DNA of 64,000 bases, from positions 28,760-92,759 of the forward strand of contig NZ_JANFNS010000008.1 of assembly GCF_024436065.1 (NCBI RefSeq). Reading direction: 5' to 3'. The translations under genes and the position numbers were made by a program. Of the stretch, positions 46,578-55,919 are shown one piece after another; within the stretch, counting starts at the first letter, position 1; each line of letters opens with the position of its first letter. The notes beneath the pieces are model-generated. The model was given only the letters and a program-made list of their open reading frames with translations, made no database searches and was not told the DNA's origin. The stretch comes from Saccharibacillus sp. JS10 (GTDB lineage Bacteria > Bacillota > Bacilli > Paenibacillales > Paenibacillaceae).

Positions 46578-47342
46578 TCAACGTTTTTTCAGTACATAAA
46601 TTACATTCCACGTATCGGTTCCTGGCATTTTTCCCGTTTCAAATTCTACACAACTCAAAATCTCAAATCCTTTTTTTTGCGCGATCCAAGATAACTCTTC
46701 CTCAAAAAAGTAGCGCATGATGTGCAGCTCATCCAACTTTTCAATAGTACCGTTACTCCGGTCTTCAATAAAAACATCGTATTTGACATGAACGGTATTC
46801 GTTGAAGGCAGCAGCTTGGGCTCTGCAATTCGAGTAATCCTTGCATGCTCATCTTGCATATGTTTAACGCGTACGACAGGAGGATCGGATAATACTGCCG
46901 GACCATGCCAACAATCAAATATAAAATAACTGTCATCTTCAAGATGAAGATATGCCGTTTCCAATACTTTTTCCAGATCGTTGTAACTGTTCTGATAGCT
47001 TACTACATGAAAAAGGGAGAGCACGGCATCGAACTTGCGCTCCGTCCGAAACGAACGAATATCGGATTGCTCTACCGAAACTTCGTGAGACGCTGTCTGT
47101 TGAATAATATGCTGCTTAGCCTGCTCGATCATAGCGGCACTGAGATCAACTCCATGTACGCGGTAGCCCAGTTTACTTAGTCGTACAGCATGTTTCGCAG
47201 TTCCGCAGCCTAGCTCCAGCAGATCGCGGCCAGACAACGATAATTCTTGCAGGATAGAATGGATATATTCGGCTTCTTGCGTATAATTTTTATCCTTGTA
47301 CAGCAAGTCGTAATATCTGGCATATTTATCGAAAACCGTCAT
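46578..47342 (-). CDS. SAM-dependent methyltransferase
   Basis: 254 residues, class I fold. Motif I LLELGCGTAKHAVRLSKLGYRVHGVDLSAAMI, motif II-type FDAVLSLFHVVSY, and FIFDCWHGPAVL. It overlaps the end of the perosamine-synthase-like gene by 4 nt, so N- or O-methylation of the amino sugar is a reasonable guess. Acceptor unknown. Confidence 0.82.
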   Translation of the reverse strand: MTVFDKYARYYDLLYKDKNYTQEAEYIHSILQELSLSGRDLLELGCGTAKHAVRLSKLGYRVHGVDLSAAMIEQAKQHIIQQTASHEVSVEQSDIRSFRTERKFDAVLSLFHVVSYQNSYNDLEKVLETAYLHLEDDSYFIFDCWHGPAVLSDPPVVRVKHMQDEHARITRIAEPKLLPSTNTVHVKYDVFIEDRSNGTIEKLDELHIMRYFFEEELSWIAQKKGFEILSCVEFETGKMPGTDTWNVIYVLKKR

Positions 47343-48466
47343 TCTCGCTCCTCCTTAAGTATAGAAATCAATACCTTCGTCACATGGCGAATTTGTTCGT
47401 TTGTCAGGGTCAACCCGCTAGGTAAATAAAAACCTCGGCGCGCGATAAGTTCCGCATGAGGCAAAGATTCATCAGAGACAATCCCCATTTTGCGGAATAC
47501 AGGCTGTTCATGCATTGGCCAGAAGAAAGGACGGGTTCCGATTCCGCTTTGCTTCAACTTTTCCATAACTTCTTCGACTGAACATCGGATTGAATCTTGA
47601 AGTACCACACCAAAAACCCAATAGATATTTTCGGCATACTCGGTCCGCTCGACAGGCAGCTGCAACCCTTCTACATCAGTCAGCAGTTTACGATATAATC
47701 TTCCAATTTCTCTTTTTCGTTGGACCGTTTGATCAAGTCTTTCTAATTGTGCGACTCCCAGAGCGGCTTGAAGATTTGTCATGCGAAAGTTGGAACCAAT
47801 CTCGTCATGAACGAAACGACGTTCCGGCTTAAAGCATAAATTACGCAGCGAAGCGCAACGTTCAGCCAATTTTGGATCGTCAGTCAATACCATTCCGCCC
47901 TCACCGGTCGTGATGTGTTTGTTAGGATAGAAACTGAAAATGCTAATATCACCGAAACTTCCGCATTGTTTTTCTTTATAGGTCTGCCCATGCATCTCAG
48001 CCGCATCTTCGATTACGTAAAGACCGTGCTTTTTGGCGAGTTGTAAAACGGGGTCTATGTCTGTCGGTAGCCCATAAATATGCACAAGCATAATAGCTTT
48101 TGTACGTGCTGTGATGCGAGATTCAATTTGATCCGGGTTCATGTTCCATGTGTATGGATCGCAATCGACAAATACGGGTACACCGCCTACTTTAACGACA
48201 GCCGCTGCACACGAAATAATCGTGAAGGTAGGCATGACGACTTCGTCTCCTGGCTGAATTCGCAACGCCTGAATGGCAACCTCCAGCGCAGCCGTACCAT
48301 TTGAAACGGCTACTCCGTAACGACGACCCACACTTGCAGCTGTTTCTTTCTCAAAACGATCGATAAACGGGCCTTCCGACGAAATCCAGCCTGTATCGAT
48401 GCACTCTATTAGATACTTTTTCTCATTACCATCCAGTAAAGGCTCATTGACAGGTATAAAGTTCAT
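47339..48466 (-). CDS. perA: GDP-perosamine synthase-like aminotransferase
   Basis: 375 residues from the ATG at 48466, eight bases after GGAGG. DegT fold with PLP Lys in SFYPNKHITTGEGGM. FIPVNEPLLDGNEKKYL and CIDTGWISSEGPFI resemble the start of GDP-perosamine synthase (PerA/RfbE), which aminates GDP-4-keto-6-deoxymannose. That substrate would be supplied by the gmd product encoded in the same island. The assignment is by family resemblance and pathway fit; a UDP-linked substrate is not excluded. Confidence 0.78.
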   Translation of the reverse strand: MNFIPVNEPLLDGNEKKYLIECIDTGWISSEGPFIDRFEKETAASVGRRYGVAVSNGTAALEVAIQALRIQPGDEVVMPTFTIISCAAAVVKVGGVPVFVDCDPYTWNMNPDQIESRITARTKAIMLVHIYGLPTDIDPVLQLAKKHGLYVIEDAAEMHGQTYKEKQCGSFGDISIFSFYPNKHITTGEGGMVLTDDPKLAERCASLRNLCFKPERRFVHDEIGSNFRMTNLQAALGVAQLERLDQTVQRKREIGRLYRKLLTDVEGLQLPVERTEYAENIYWVFGVVLQDSIRCSVEEVMEKLKQSGIGTRPFFWPMHEQPVFRKMGIVSDESLPHAELIARRGFYLPSGLTLTNEQIRHVTKVLISILKEERE

Positions 48467-48501
48467 CTCCATGGCCTCCAATTGTTTTAAATTGCTTTGT
48501 G

Positions 48502-49611
48502 CTACATGACTGATTCAAACATTTTGGAAGTGACAGCACGATCAGTTAAGCCTAACTTCAATAAATCTCTTAACATATTCATTGCGCTCCCTTGACTTGC
48601 TAACACGACAATATCAGGGTTCAGTTCTTTTATTTTACTTAATGGATATACAGGAAACCCTTTGAATAAATCTGAAGTATAATAATTATCTACGAAAAAA
48701 AGAGTAGCTTTTTGATCTTCACTCAATTTTGACGTAATTTGAAGCCCTAAGCTTGAAGTACCAAATATACAAATTTTCTTGCAATTTTTGATCTTTTTTT
48801 CTTGTTTCTTCAAAAACCAATATAGCTTTTTATCTAATACATCGGAAGATTCACCTATTTTATTATATTCATCAATGAGATATGAGGAATAATGATACAG
48901 TACTATAGAACCAACATATTGCTCAATTTCTTTCTCATGCTTGTTGATTATATACTCTATCCCTTGTAAACCACGTTTGGTGTTTTTCGAGATCGTTTCG
49001 CCTTCATGCAAATGATAAATAAAAAGTGGAGTACTGCAATAGGAAAACTCAAAGTATTTAGCAAGATTTATGCTTGTATCCCACTCTTGGTAAGCAGGTA
49101 CGTTTTCGTCCAGCAAGCCAGCAACTTCAAAACATTCTTTTTTCACCAATAGACCTGGAAACGTGGTGTCAGATTGAATCAACAACTGCTCATAGATTTT
49201 TTTTTCATAACCTCTAGTCCCAAAAACTTCGATGTTTTCCCGAGTTTTAATAAAACATTCGCAATAGTTTATTGAAGTACCTGTATCAATTGCTGTATTT
49301 AACTGTGTCATCAACTTATCTGGTAGCCATTCATCATCAGAATCCTGAAAAGCGATCCATTCCCCTTTTGCATTCTGAATTCCAGCATTTCGCGCAGCCT
49401 GTGCTCCGCTATTAGTCGAAAGCTGTATACTTCTCACACGAGGATCAAGATATGCGTTGATTTCATAAGCAGTATGATCAGTAGAAGCATCGTCGACTAC
49501 AATAACCTCAATATTTGTGTACGTCTGTCGAATAACTGAATCCAAACAATATTTGAGGGTTTGTTCACGATTGTAAGCAGGAATAATTACTGAAATCAGC
49601 GGTAAATTCAT
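48502..49611 (-). CDS. Family 2 glycosyltransferase with C-terminal Rossmann domain
   Basis: 369 residues from the ATG at 49611, five bases after AGGAGAG. GT2 domain: LISVIIPAYNREQTLKYCLDS, VDDASTDHTA, and FQDSDDEWLPDKL for metal binding. After about residue 285 a small nucleotide-binding domain (KKICIFGTSSLGLQITSKL, then FFVDNYYTSDLFKGFPVYP) is appended. The coding region is clearly more AT-rich than genes on either side. Confidence 0.85.
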   Translation of the reverse strand: MNLPLISVIIPAYNREQTLKYCLDSVIRQTYTNIEVIVVDDASTDHTAYEINAYLDPRVRSIQLSTNSGAQAARNAGIQNAKGEWIAFQDSDDEWLPDKLMTQLNTAIDTGTSINYCECFIKTRENIEVFGTRGYEKKIYEQLLIQSDTTFPGLLVKKECFEVAGLLDENVPAYQEWDTSINLAKYFEFSYCSTPLFIYHLHEGETISKNTKRGLQGIEYIINKHEKEIEQYVGSIVLYHYSSYLIDEYNKIGESSDVLDKKLYWFLKKQEKKIKNCKKICIFGTSSLGLQITSKLSEDQKATLFFVDNYYTSDLFKGFPVYPLSKIKELNPDIVVLASQGSAMNMLRDLLKLGLTDRAVTSKMFESVM

Positions 49612-49624
49612 CGCAACTCTCCTA

Positions 49625-50938
49625 TCATAAGCTCCAATATTCAAATCCGTTCTCCTCATAAAGTTGCTGATTCAATGAGCTTTTCAAATCAATAATGAGC
49701 TTATCCTTCCTTTTTAAAACTGTACTGTAATAAGCTATGTCACATTTCTCCAATACTTCTTTATGAGGAACAGCTAATATAATTGCGTCTACTTCACAAA
49801 TCTCATTCAACTCAACTAAATCAACATTATATTCTTGTTTAGCTTCTTGATTTGATACTAAAGGATCACTAATTATACTCTTTACTCCATATTCTTTAAG
49901 CTCTTTAATGATATCGATTACCTTAGAATTTCTTATATCGCTACAATTCTCTTTAAAAGCTAGACCAATGATGGCTACAACTGAATTTTTTACCGGAATA
50001 TTAGCATTGATCATCTTTTTTATAACACGGGTTGCAATATGACTTCCCATTCCATCATTCACTTTTCTACCTGATGCTATGATCTGAGAATGATAACCTA
50101 GTTGATTGGCTTTATATATGAAATAATATGGGTCTACTCCAATGCAATGACCACCCACGAGACCAGGTTTGAAATCCATAAAATTCCACTTTGTCTTTGC
50201 AGCTTTTAGCACCTCATGAGTGCTAATATTCATCTTCTCGAAGATAATTGAAAGTTCATTCATAAATGCAATATTTATATCTCGCTGAGAATTCTCGATC
50301 ACTTTGGCCGCTTCTGCTACTTTAATTGAAGGTGCAACATAAATTTCTGCTGCAATAATCGAGCCATATAATTTTTTCATTACTTCTACAGACATTGTGC
50401 TTGAAGCAGATACTACTTTCGAAATATTCGTTAAACGATGTATCTTGTCTCCAGGATTTATTCGTTCAGGCGAATAGCCAACTTCAAAATCCAAACCAAA
50501 TTTAAAGCCGGATTCCTGCTCAATCAAAGGAACACAAATTTCTTCAGTAGTGCCGGGATATACTGTAGACTCAAAAATCACAAGAGCATTTTTATTCAGA
50601 TTCCTACCGACTGTTTTAGAAGCCTCAACAATGGGTATTAAATTAGGTGTTTTATCAGGGTTTATAGGTGTAGGCACACATACAATATGAATAGTACAAA
50701 GTGAAATTTCTTCTTCTCTATACGTAAACGTTATATCTGAAATTAATAATTCTTGACTTCCTACTTCCTGTGTAGGGTCAATTCCCTTTTTAAGAAGATC
50801 AATCTTATTTTCGTCAATATCAAAACCGATTACTTTATATTTTTTGGACAATTCAATAGCTAAAGGAAGACCTACATATCCCATACCTATAACAGAAATT
50901 ACTGCTGTGCCTTTTTGAAGCTTTAGAAAATCAATCAT
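49625..50938 (-). CDS. UDP-N-acetylhexosamine 6-dehydrogenase (TviB/WbpO type)
   Basis: 437 residues. NAD loop VIGMGYVGLPLAIELS, the substrate-domain FESTVYPGTTEEICVPLIE, catalytic Lys/Asn region AEAAKVIENSQRDINIAFMNE, and the nucleophile Cys in GGHCIGVDPYYF, followed by a third domain (GLAFKENCSDIRNSKV). Oxidises the C6 alcohol of a UDP-N-acetylhexosamine to a uronic acid in two NAD steps. The FESTVYPGTT signature favours the GlcNAc/GalNAc class over ManNAc. AT-rich like its neighbours. Confidence 0.88.
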   Translation of the reverse strand: MIDFLKLQKGTAVISVIGMGYVGLPLAIELSKKYKVIGFDIDENKIDLLKKGIDPTQEVGSQELLISDITFTYREEEISLCTIHIVCVPTPINPDKTPNLIPIVEASKTVGRNLNKNALVIFESTVYPGTTEEICVPLIEQESGFKFGLDFEVGYSPERINPGDKIHRLTNISKVVSASSTMSVEVMKKLYGSIIAAEIYVAPSIKVAEAAKVIENSQRDINIAFMNELSIIFEKMNISTHEVLKAAKTKWNFMDFKPGLVGGHCIGVDPYYFIYKANQLGYHSQIIASGRKVNDGMGSHIATRVIKKMINANIPVKNSVVAIIGLAFKENCSDIRNSKVIDIIKELKEYGVKSIISDPLVSNQEAKQEYNVDLVELNEICEVDAIILAVPHKEVLEKCDIAYYSTVLKRKDKLIIDLKSSLNQQLYEENGFEYWSL

Positions 50939-50975
50939 ATTTTAGCGTTCCCTTCATAAATGCACCAAGTTAGTT

Positions 50976-51881
50976 TTATAATCCCAAGCAATTATTGTTT
51001 TTATAAAACACGCTTGTATAAGAAGCATAATCAGCTAAAGCTTTCATTCCTTTTAATTGTAAGCATTTGAACCCTTGTTTTTTCAAATATTCAAAGCCAG
51101 ATTCGTAGTAATCTCGCTCTGTATCATCCCAAACGATAACGCCGTTCTCTGTCAAATTCCCAATAGAATTAATAGCACAATTAACTCGATCTCTTCCATC
51201 TACGAAAACCAAATCAAATTTGTCGTACGATTTTATCGTTCTGGAATAATCTCCATCGTATTCTAAATTTTTGTACACCAATTCTGTGTTTTCTTTGTTA
51301 ACGCGTGTTTCTACATAGTCATACCAATCTTTGTCGTGGTCAACCGAAACCACTTTTTTGACACGTTCGCTCCACCAAATAGTACTATGACCCATACCAT
51401 ATTCAAAAACAGTCATGTCTTTGTTTACGCGTGTTCTCAAAAGCTCTAGCAATGAATAATTAATCCAAGGTATCGCATTTCCCCACTGATCAACCGATTG
51501 ACCTTCTTCAAAGCTTTTGTAGAAACCTTCCTCTTTTAAATAAGCGATTTTCAAGTGATATTCTTTGAACATTTTGTAAAACGATAGATAAGGATCATCG
51601 TAGATCGTTATGACTTCGCATGAAAAAACATTTTCTAGATCTTTTTTTAGATTTCTAGCTACGTTCTCTTCTCCTACAGCAACAACTAAGAGTTGAATGC
51701 CACTTTTCGTTTCGTCGGGAACAAGTTCCACATTCTTGTAAATAGGGATCTCATCTAAAATTTCTTGGTGTCTATTCTCAGGTTGACGATCCAAAAAGAA
51801 GACAACTTCATGTCCTTGTAACTTTAAGATTTGATCTGCATAACAACCTGATAAACTGGCTCCATAAATAGCTACTTTCAT
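50976..51881 (-). CDS. Two-domain protein: small Rossmann plus methyltransferase-like
   Basis: 301 residues after TAGGAGG. Residues 1 to about 105 are a small nucleotide-binding domain (KVAIYGASLSGCYADQIL, VVFFLDRQ, LLVVAVGEENVARNLKK). From about 150 the sequence MTVFEYGMGHSTIWWSERV, VSVDHDKDWYDYV, FDLVFVDGRDRVNC and GVIVWDDTERDYY has the order of a class I methyltransferase or FkbM-like protein, with an unusual first motif. Function unknown; sugar modification is inferred from position. AT-rich. Confidence 0.65.
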   Translation of the reverse strand: MKVAIYGASLSGCYADQILKLQGHEVVFFLDRQPENRHQEILDEIPIYKNVELVPDETKSGIQLLVVAVGEENVARNLKKDLENVFSCEVITIYDDPYLSFYKMFKEYHLKIAYLKEEGFYKSFEEGQSVDQWGNAIPWINYSLLELLRTRVNKDMTVFEYGMGHSTIWWSERVKKVVSVDHDKDWYDYVETRVNKENTELVYKNLEYDGDYSRTIKSYDKFDLVFVDGRDRVNCAINSIGNLTENGVIVWDDTERDYYESGFEYLKKQGFKCLQLKGMKALADYASYTSVFYKNNNCLGL

Positions 51882-51902
51882 AACTTACCTCCTAAATTTT
51901 AC

Positions 51903-52340
51903 TCAATTAGATTTACAAATCCGAATTGCCTGCTTTTCGACTCCAGTAAAGCGAGTCTTATCTTTTTCGCCAATGTGAGGCCCTTGTTTAACCTCGATCA
52001 TTTCGATTTCTTCCAATACTTCAAAACCATGTCCACCGCGAATCAGTAAAATAGTATCGCCCTCGTTTAGGATATGGCTCTCAAAATAAAACTGTTGTTC
52101 GTCATAAAAATCGACACGTAACTTTCCCTTTCGAATCAGCAACACTTCTTGCGTATACACCACTTGCCTAGGTACAGCATTATGAACATGAGCATCAATC
52201 ACTTTGCCTTTGGGATGGTGCATATATGCAAGTTGCTGCGAAAGCTCATTGGGCGTTACAAAAGTTATACCTTCCTTATGATAATGACTGCGTATGACAA
52301 TTGCATACAATATGCCATTCGCCTCAATATTTTCAATCAT
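51903..52340 (-). CDS. Cupin-like small protein
   Basis: 145 residues after GGAGGAAACAAC. Predicted beta barrel: the segments KVIDAHVHN, EVLLIRKGKLRVDFYDE, LNEGDTILLIRGGHGFEVLEE follow the two-motif cupin order, with His residues for a metal. Related small cupins act as sugar-nucleotide isomerases or unnamed accessory proteins in glycan clusters. The substrate is not known. Confidence 0.6.
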   Translation of the reverse strand: MIENIEANGILYAIVIRSHYHKEGITFVTPNELSQQLAYMHHPKGKVIDAHVHNAVPRQVVYTQEVLLIRKGKLRVDFYDEQQFYFESHILNEGDTILLIRGGHGFEVLEEIEMIEVKQGPHIGEKDKTRFTGVEKQAIRICKSN

Positions 52341-52366
52341 GTTGTTTCCTCCTGCCCGGATAAGTT

Positions 52367-53557
52367 TTACGTCAATACTTCAATGATTTGCATCAAGTTC
52401 TCGCCAAATTGCGTTTTACCCCAATCTGAAGATCGACGACTGCCTTTTTGTACAAGTTCCTCACTGACTTTTGTGTTTGTCCAAAGTGTTTGGATACGAT
52501 CTGCAATTTCTTCAACCGAATTCGGATCAAAAAACAGTGCAGCATCGCCTAATTGCTCTGGCATACCATAAATACCGGATATGGCTACCGGGCATTGTAA
52601 AACAAAGGCTTCTAGCGGCGGAATGTTAGTCGGACCAAAGAAAGTAGGCATAACTAGTCCGCTCGATTTTTTATAAAGTAAAGGCATTTCCTCATCTTTA
52701 ACATAGCCGAGAAAAACAAACTGATTCTGTAATCCGTATGCCTCAATTTGCTCAATCAATTTTGTATAAGTCTCTGAACGTGCAGTTCCCGTATGACTTC
52801 CTACAAAAACAAAGTTTACCCGGATGTGTTTCTCATTCAGTAAGCGTACCGCTTCAACAATCGAAGCATGGTTTTTGTGTTCCCAAAATTGAGCCGGATA
52901 AAATAAATAACGTTCTGGCAAACTTTCGGATACAGCGGGTGACAACCTCATTTTAGGCGGAGAATTATAAATATAGTTAGGCGGAATGTACGGTTGTACA
53001 AATGCGCAGTCTTCTTTCACGCCATAGGTCTCTATCAATTGCTGTTTGCCGACTTCAGAATCAACCAATACCCCTTTGGTATGTTCTACAATATTTTGAT
53101 AGACCCAATCTCTATAAGAGGCTTCTCCGTTATCAGATACTTCAGGAAAACGCGATTCGTACCGATGCATTAAATCATGAACGGTAGTGAGCGCAGGTAC
53201 ATCGACTTGAAAAGAGTAACTATCCTGAGAAGGAAATATCCATAGATCACACTGTTGCTCTTTCAATATTTTTCCGATTGGATGAATTTCTCCTGTAACC
53301 TCTTTCCAGAGGGTATAAGATAGACCTTTTTTTCTCCATTCCCGCCCTAATTCCTGTCCCCAATGGACGAGTGGGCATTCGATAGCTTGAACTTCAGTGT
53401 CTTCTAGGTAAGTCAGCCATTCTTTATACGTATAAGCAGCTACAATCTGATAACGATCCGAAGGCAAGTCGCTTAATGCTTGCAATACCGTTTGTGCATA
53501 TTGAAAAATGCCTCCAAATCCAGGAAAGCAGTGAAGAAAGATACCGATTTTTTTCAT
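52367..53557 (-). CDS. Family 4 (GT-B) glycosyltransferase
   Basis: 396 residues. GT-B architecture: N-terminal IGIFLHCFPGFGGIFQYAQTVLQAL, nucleotide-binding C-terminal half with RYLFYPAQFWEHKNH, NFVFVGSHTGT, FLGYVKDEEMPLLYKKSSGLVMPTFF, and the E-x7-E-like PPLEAFVLQCPVA. Retaining transferase, probably using a GDP- or UDP-sugar. It follows manC, so a mannosyl, fucosyl or perosaminyl donor is likely. Confidence 0.85.
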   Translation of the reverse strand: MKKIGIFLHCFPGFGGIFQYAQTVLQALSDLPSDRYQIVAAYTYKEWLTYLEDTEVQAIECPLVHWGQELGREWRKKGLSYTLWKEVTGEIHPIGKILKEQQCDLWIFPSQDSYSFQVDVPALTTVHDLMHRYESRFPEVSDNGEASYRDWVYQNIVEHTKGVLVDSEVGKQQLIETYGVKEDCAFVQPYIPPNYIYNSPPKMRLSPAVSESLPERYLFYPAQFWEHKNHASIVEAVRLLNEKHIRVNFVFVGSHTGTARSETYTKLIEQIEAYGLQNQFVFLGYVKDEEMPLLYKKSSGLVMPTFFGPTNIPPLEAFVLQCPVAISGIYGMPEQLGDAALFFDPNSVEEIADRIQTLWTNTKVSEELVQKGSRRSSDWGKTQFGENLMQIIEVLT

Positions 53558-53576
53558 ATAGATCTGTCCCCCGCAG

Positions 53577-54914
53577 CTAATTCATTGGTTGAATATCATT
53601 GATACTAATCATCATAAATTCTAACTCGGTGTAGGCATGAATTGAATTTGAAGAATCCGCAGTATTTTCGAGTTCCAATGTCGTGCCCACTTTCAGCGAT
53701 ATATTTTTCTCTTCGACGCTAATGAGCCCTTCTCCAAACATCACAGTCACTCGAGTAAGGCTACATGAATAACCCGCCATCTTCTGTAAAAACGGAATTT
53801 CAACTTTACAATCTTTAAAAATTCTGAACTTACTGACTGTATATTCTTGCTCGCTTTGAACACTGTGATCGATAACTTTGTACCAACCCCAAGACTTTTC
53901 TTCATACATAAGGCGTTGTTGAAATCCGGTAAGCAACTCTTTCAAACGTGGGCTAGCAGATTTATCTGTTACAAGAATTCCTTCTGGACTTGTAGCGACA
54001 ACAGCGTTTGAAATACCGAGAACGTGAACCGGTATACCTAACTCGTTTACAACATGCGTATTCGAACAGTCAGCACTCATTTTTCCTTTTCCAATAAAAG
54101 AATCCGCGATTTCTTCCGTTAATGTATTCCAGGTTCCGAGATCTTTCCAATCTCCTTCATAGGTAGCAGCAACAATATGCTCCGACGTTTCGAGTATTTC
54201 GTAATCGAAACTTTGTGCTTCTAATTTCGAGTAAGAAGCGAAAAAGGAATCATACTCCAGTGAAACACCTCTTTCAGACATTTTGTTTAGCAAATATGAA
54301 CCTTTAAAAGCAAAAACTCCACAATTCCATAGCCCGCCTTCAGCAATAAGTTCTTCTGCTTGCTTTTCGCTAGGTTTCTCAACAAATCGTTTAATGTTAG
54401 CAAACGGAGCAGCGTTACCTTTAGAATCTGGAATCATATATCCATACTTTGCAGAAGGATAAGTAGGCTTAACCCCTATCAATCCGATATCGGCTCCGCT
54501 CTTCAATAATAAGCCTTCAAGTGCAGGCAACTTTAGAAATAGCTCTCGGTCTACATAAGAATCGACTGGAAGGACGATCACAACTTCGTCTGTCTTTAGC
54601 TTTTTTTGATGGTGCAGACACAATACAGATAAAAATATAGCTGGAAGCGTATCTTTTCTTTCAGGCTCGACAATAAATGAGGCGCGATCATCCAGTTGTT
54701 GCTGCAAAATTTCAATCTGCCCTGCTCCGGCTGTAATAAATACATCTTTGGAAAGCCCGGCTTCATTTAACTGGCGCCAAATTCGCTGAACCATAGACTC
54801 GTACTGCTGAGAATCAGGACCAGGAAGTATTTTCAAAAACTGCTTGGAACGGGAGTCACTGGATAGCGGCCATAATCGCTTCCCTGAACCGCCGGATAAC
54901 AGAACAATTTTCAT
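53577..54914 (-). CDS. manC: Mannose-1-phosphate guanylyltransferase
   Basis: 445 residues from the ATG at 54914, which overlaps the fcl stop (ATGA). LLSGGSGKRLWPLSSDSRSKQ is the GTP-binding signature, with IVEPERKDTLPAIFLS and FVEKPSEKQAEELI downstream. The C-terminal part is a cupin-type domain, but it is shorter and more diverged than the isomerase half of bifunctional enzymes (no clear HxH metal motif), so only GDP-mannose synthesis is predicted. It feeds gmd. Confidence 0.88.
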   Translation of the reverse strand: MKIVLLSGGSGKRLWPLSSDSRSKQFLKILPGPDSQQYESMVQRIWRQLNEAGLSKDVFITAGAGQIEILQQQLDDRASFIVEPERKDTLPAIFLSVLCLHHQKKLKTDEVVIVLPVDSYVDRELFLKLPALEGLLLKSGADIGLIGVKPTYPSAKYGYMIPDSKGNAAPFANIKRFVEKPSEKQAEELIAEGGLWNCGVFAFKGSYLLNKMSERGVSLEYDSFFASYSKLEAQSFDYEILETSEHIVAATYEGDWKDLGTWNTLTEEIADSFIGKGKMSADCSNTHVVNELGIPVHVLGISNAVVATSPEGILVTDKSASPRLKELLTGFQQRLMYEEKSWGWYKVIDHSVQSEQEYTVSKFRIFKDCKVEIPFLQKMAGYSCSLTRVTVMFGEGLISVEEKNISLKVGTTLELENTADSSNSIHAYTELEFMMISINDIQPMN

Positions 54915-55870
54915 TTTCTTATAGCTCCTGTATGCAAACTCTGTTGCTCGTACCAACGGATCGTCTGCTCAATGCCTGAAGTCAAAGAAGTCTGCGCTTT
55001 CCAACCCAATGCATTGATCTTTTGTACATCAAGTCTTTTTCGTTCAACCCCATCTGGCTTATCTTGATCATAAACAAAACGACCTTGATAACCTGCGATA
55101 TCAGCAATTTTACGAGCTAGATCACTGATTGCAATATCTTCTCCTGTTCCGACATTCACAAATCCGCCAATCTGCTCGCTGGTATAAGACTCCATTAAAT
55201 GAACACAGGCATCAGCTAGGTCATCAGAAAGTAAAAATTCTCGCTTCGGTCTTCCTGTGCCCCAGAGTTTAACCTCGTCCACCCCTTCGTCTCTGGCTTC
55301 GATAATTTTTCGAATTAATGCAGGAAGAACATGAGCAGTTTCTAGATTGAAATTATCGTGGGCACCATAAATGTTCGTGGGCATCACAGCTAAATAATCC
55401 GTGTTGTATTGACGATTATAGGCTTCACACATTTTGATTCCGGCTATCTTGGCTATCGCATAAGGTTCATTGGTAGGCTCTAATTTACCAGTCAACAAAT
55501 ATTCTTCTTTGATAGGCTGGGCGCATTCTTTTGGATAAATGCAGGAACTTCCGAGAAAAAGCAGCTTTTGGACGCTTGTACGATGTGCCGCCTGAAGAAC
55601 GTTGAGTTGAATGGAAAGATTATCCGTAATAAATTCGGCTGGATATAATCGATTAGCATCGATTCCGCCCACTCGCGCAGCAGCTAAAAATATATATTCT
55701 GGTCGATATTTGTCAAAAAACGAATTAACCTGTTCCGGTTGACGTAAATCGAGTTCATAGCTTCTTTGAGTCAACAAATTTGTATATCCGGCAGATTGAA
55801 GTTTTCGATAAATAGCCGAACCTACTAGACCAGTATGACCAGCTACAAATATTTTTGCATGTTTTAACAT
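54911..55870 (-). CDS. fcl: GDP-L-fucose synthase
   Basis: 319 residues after AGGAGGAACGCC. VAGHTGLVGSAIYRKL cofactor loop, AAARVGGIDANRLYPAEF, SSCIYPK, and the Y-AIA-K active site in NEPYAIAKIAG, all typical of the 3,5-epimerase/4-reductase Fcl (WcaG). Converts GDP-4-keto-6-deoxymannose to GDP-L-fucose with NADPH. It overlaps manC and follows gmd. Confidence 0.92.
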   Translation of the reverse strand: MLKHAKIFVAGHTGLVGSAIYRKLQSAGYTNLLTQRSYELDLRQPEQVNSFFDKYRPEYIFLAAARVGGIDANRLYPAEFITDNLSIQLNVLQAAHRTSVQKLLFLGSSCIYPKECAQPIKEEYLLTGKLEPTNEPYAIAKIAGIKMCEAYNRQYNTDYLAVMPTNIYGAHDNFNLETAHVLPALIRKIIEARDEGVDEVKLWGTGRPKREFLLSDDLADACVHLMESYTSEQIGGFVNVGTGEDIAISDLARKIADIAGYQGRFVYDQDKPDGVERKRLDVQKINALGWKAQTSLTSGIEQTIRWYEQQSLHTGAIRK

Positions 55871-55919
55871 CGGCGTTCCTCCTTTCTATTCTTCTGTAAC
55901 AGGATTGAAAAGTAAAATC

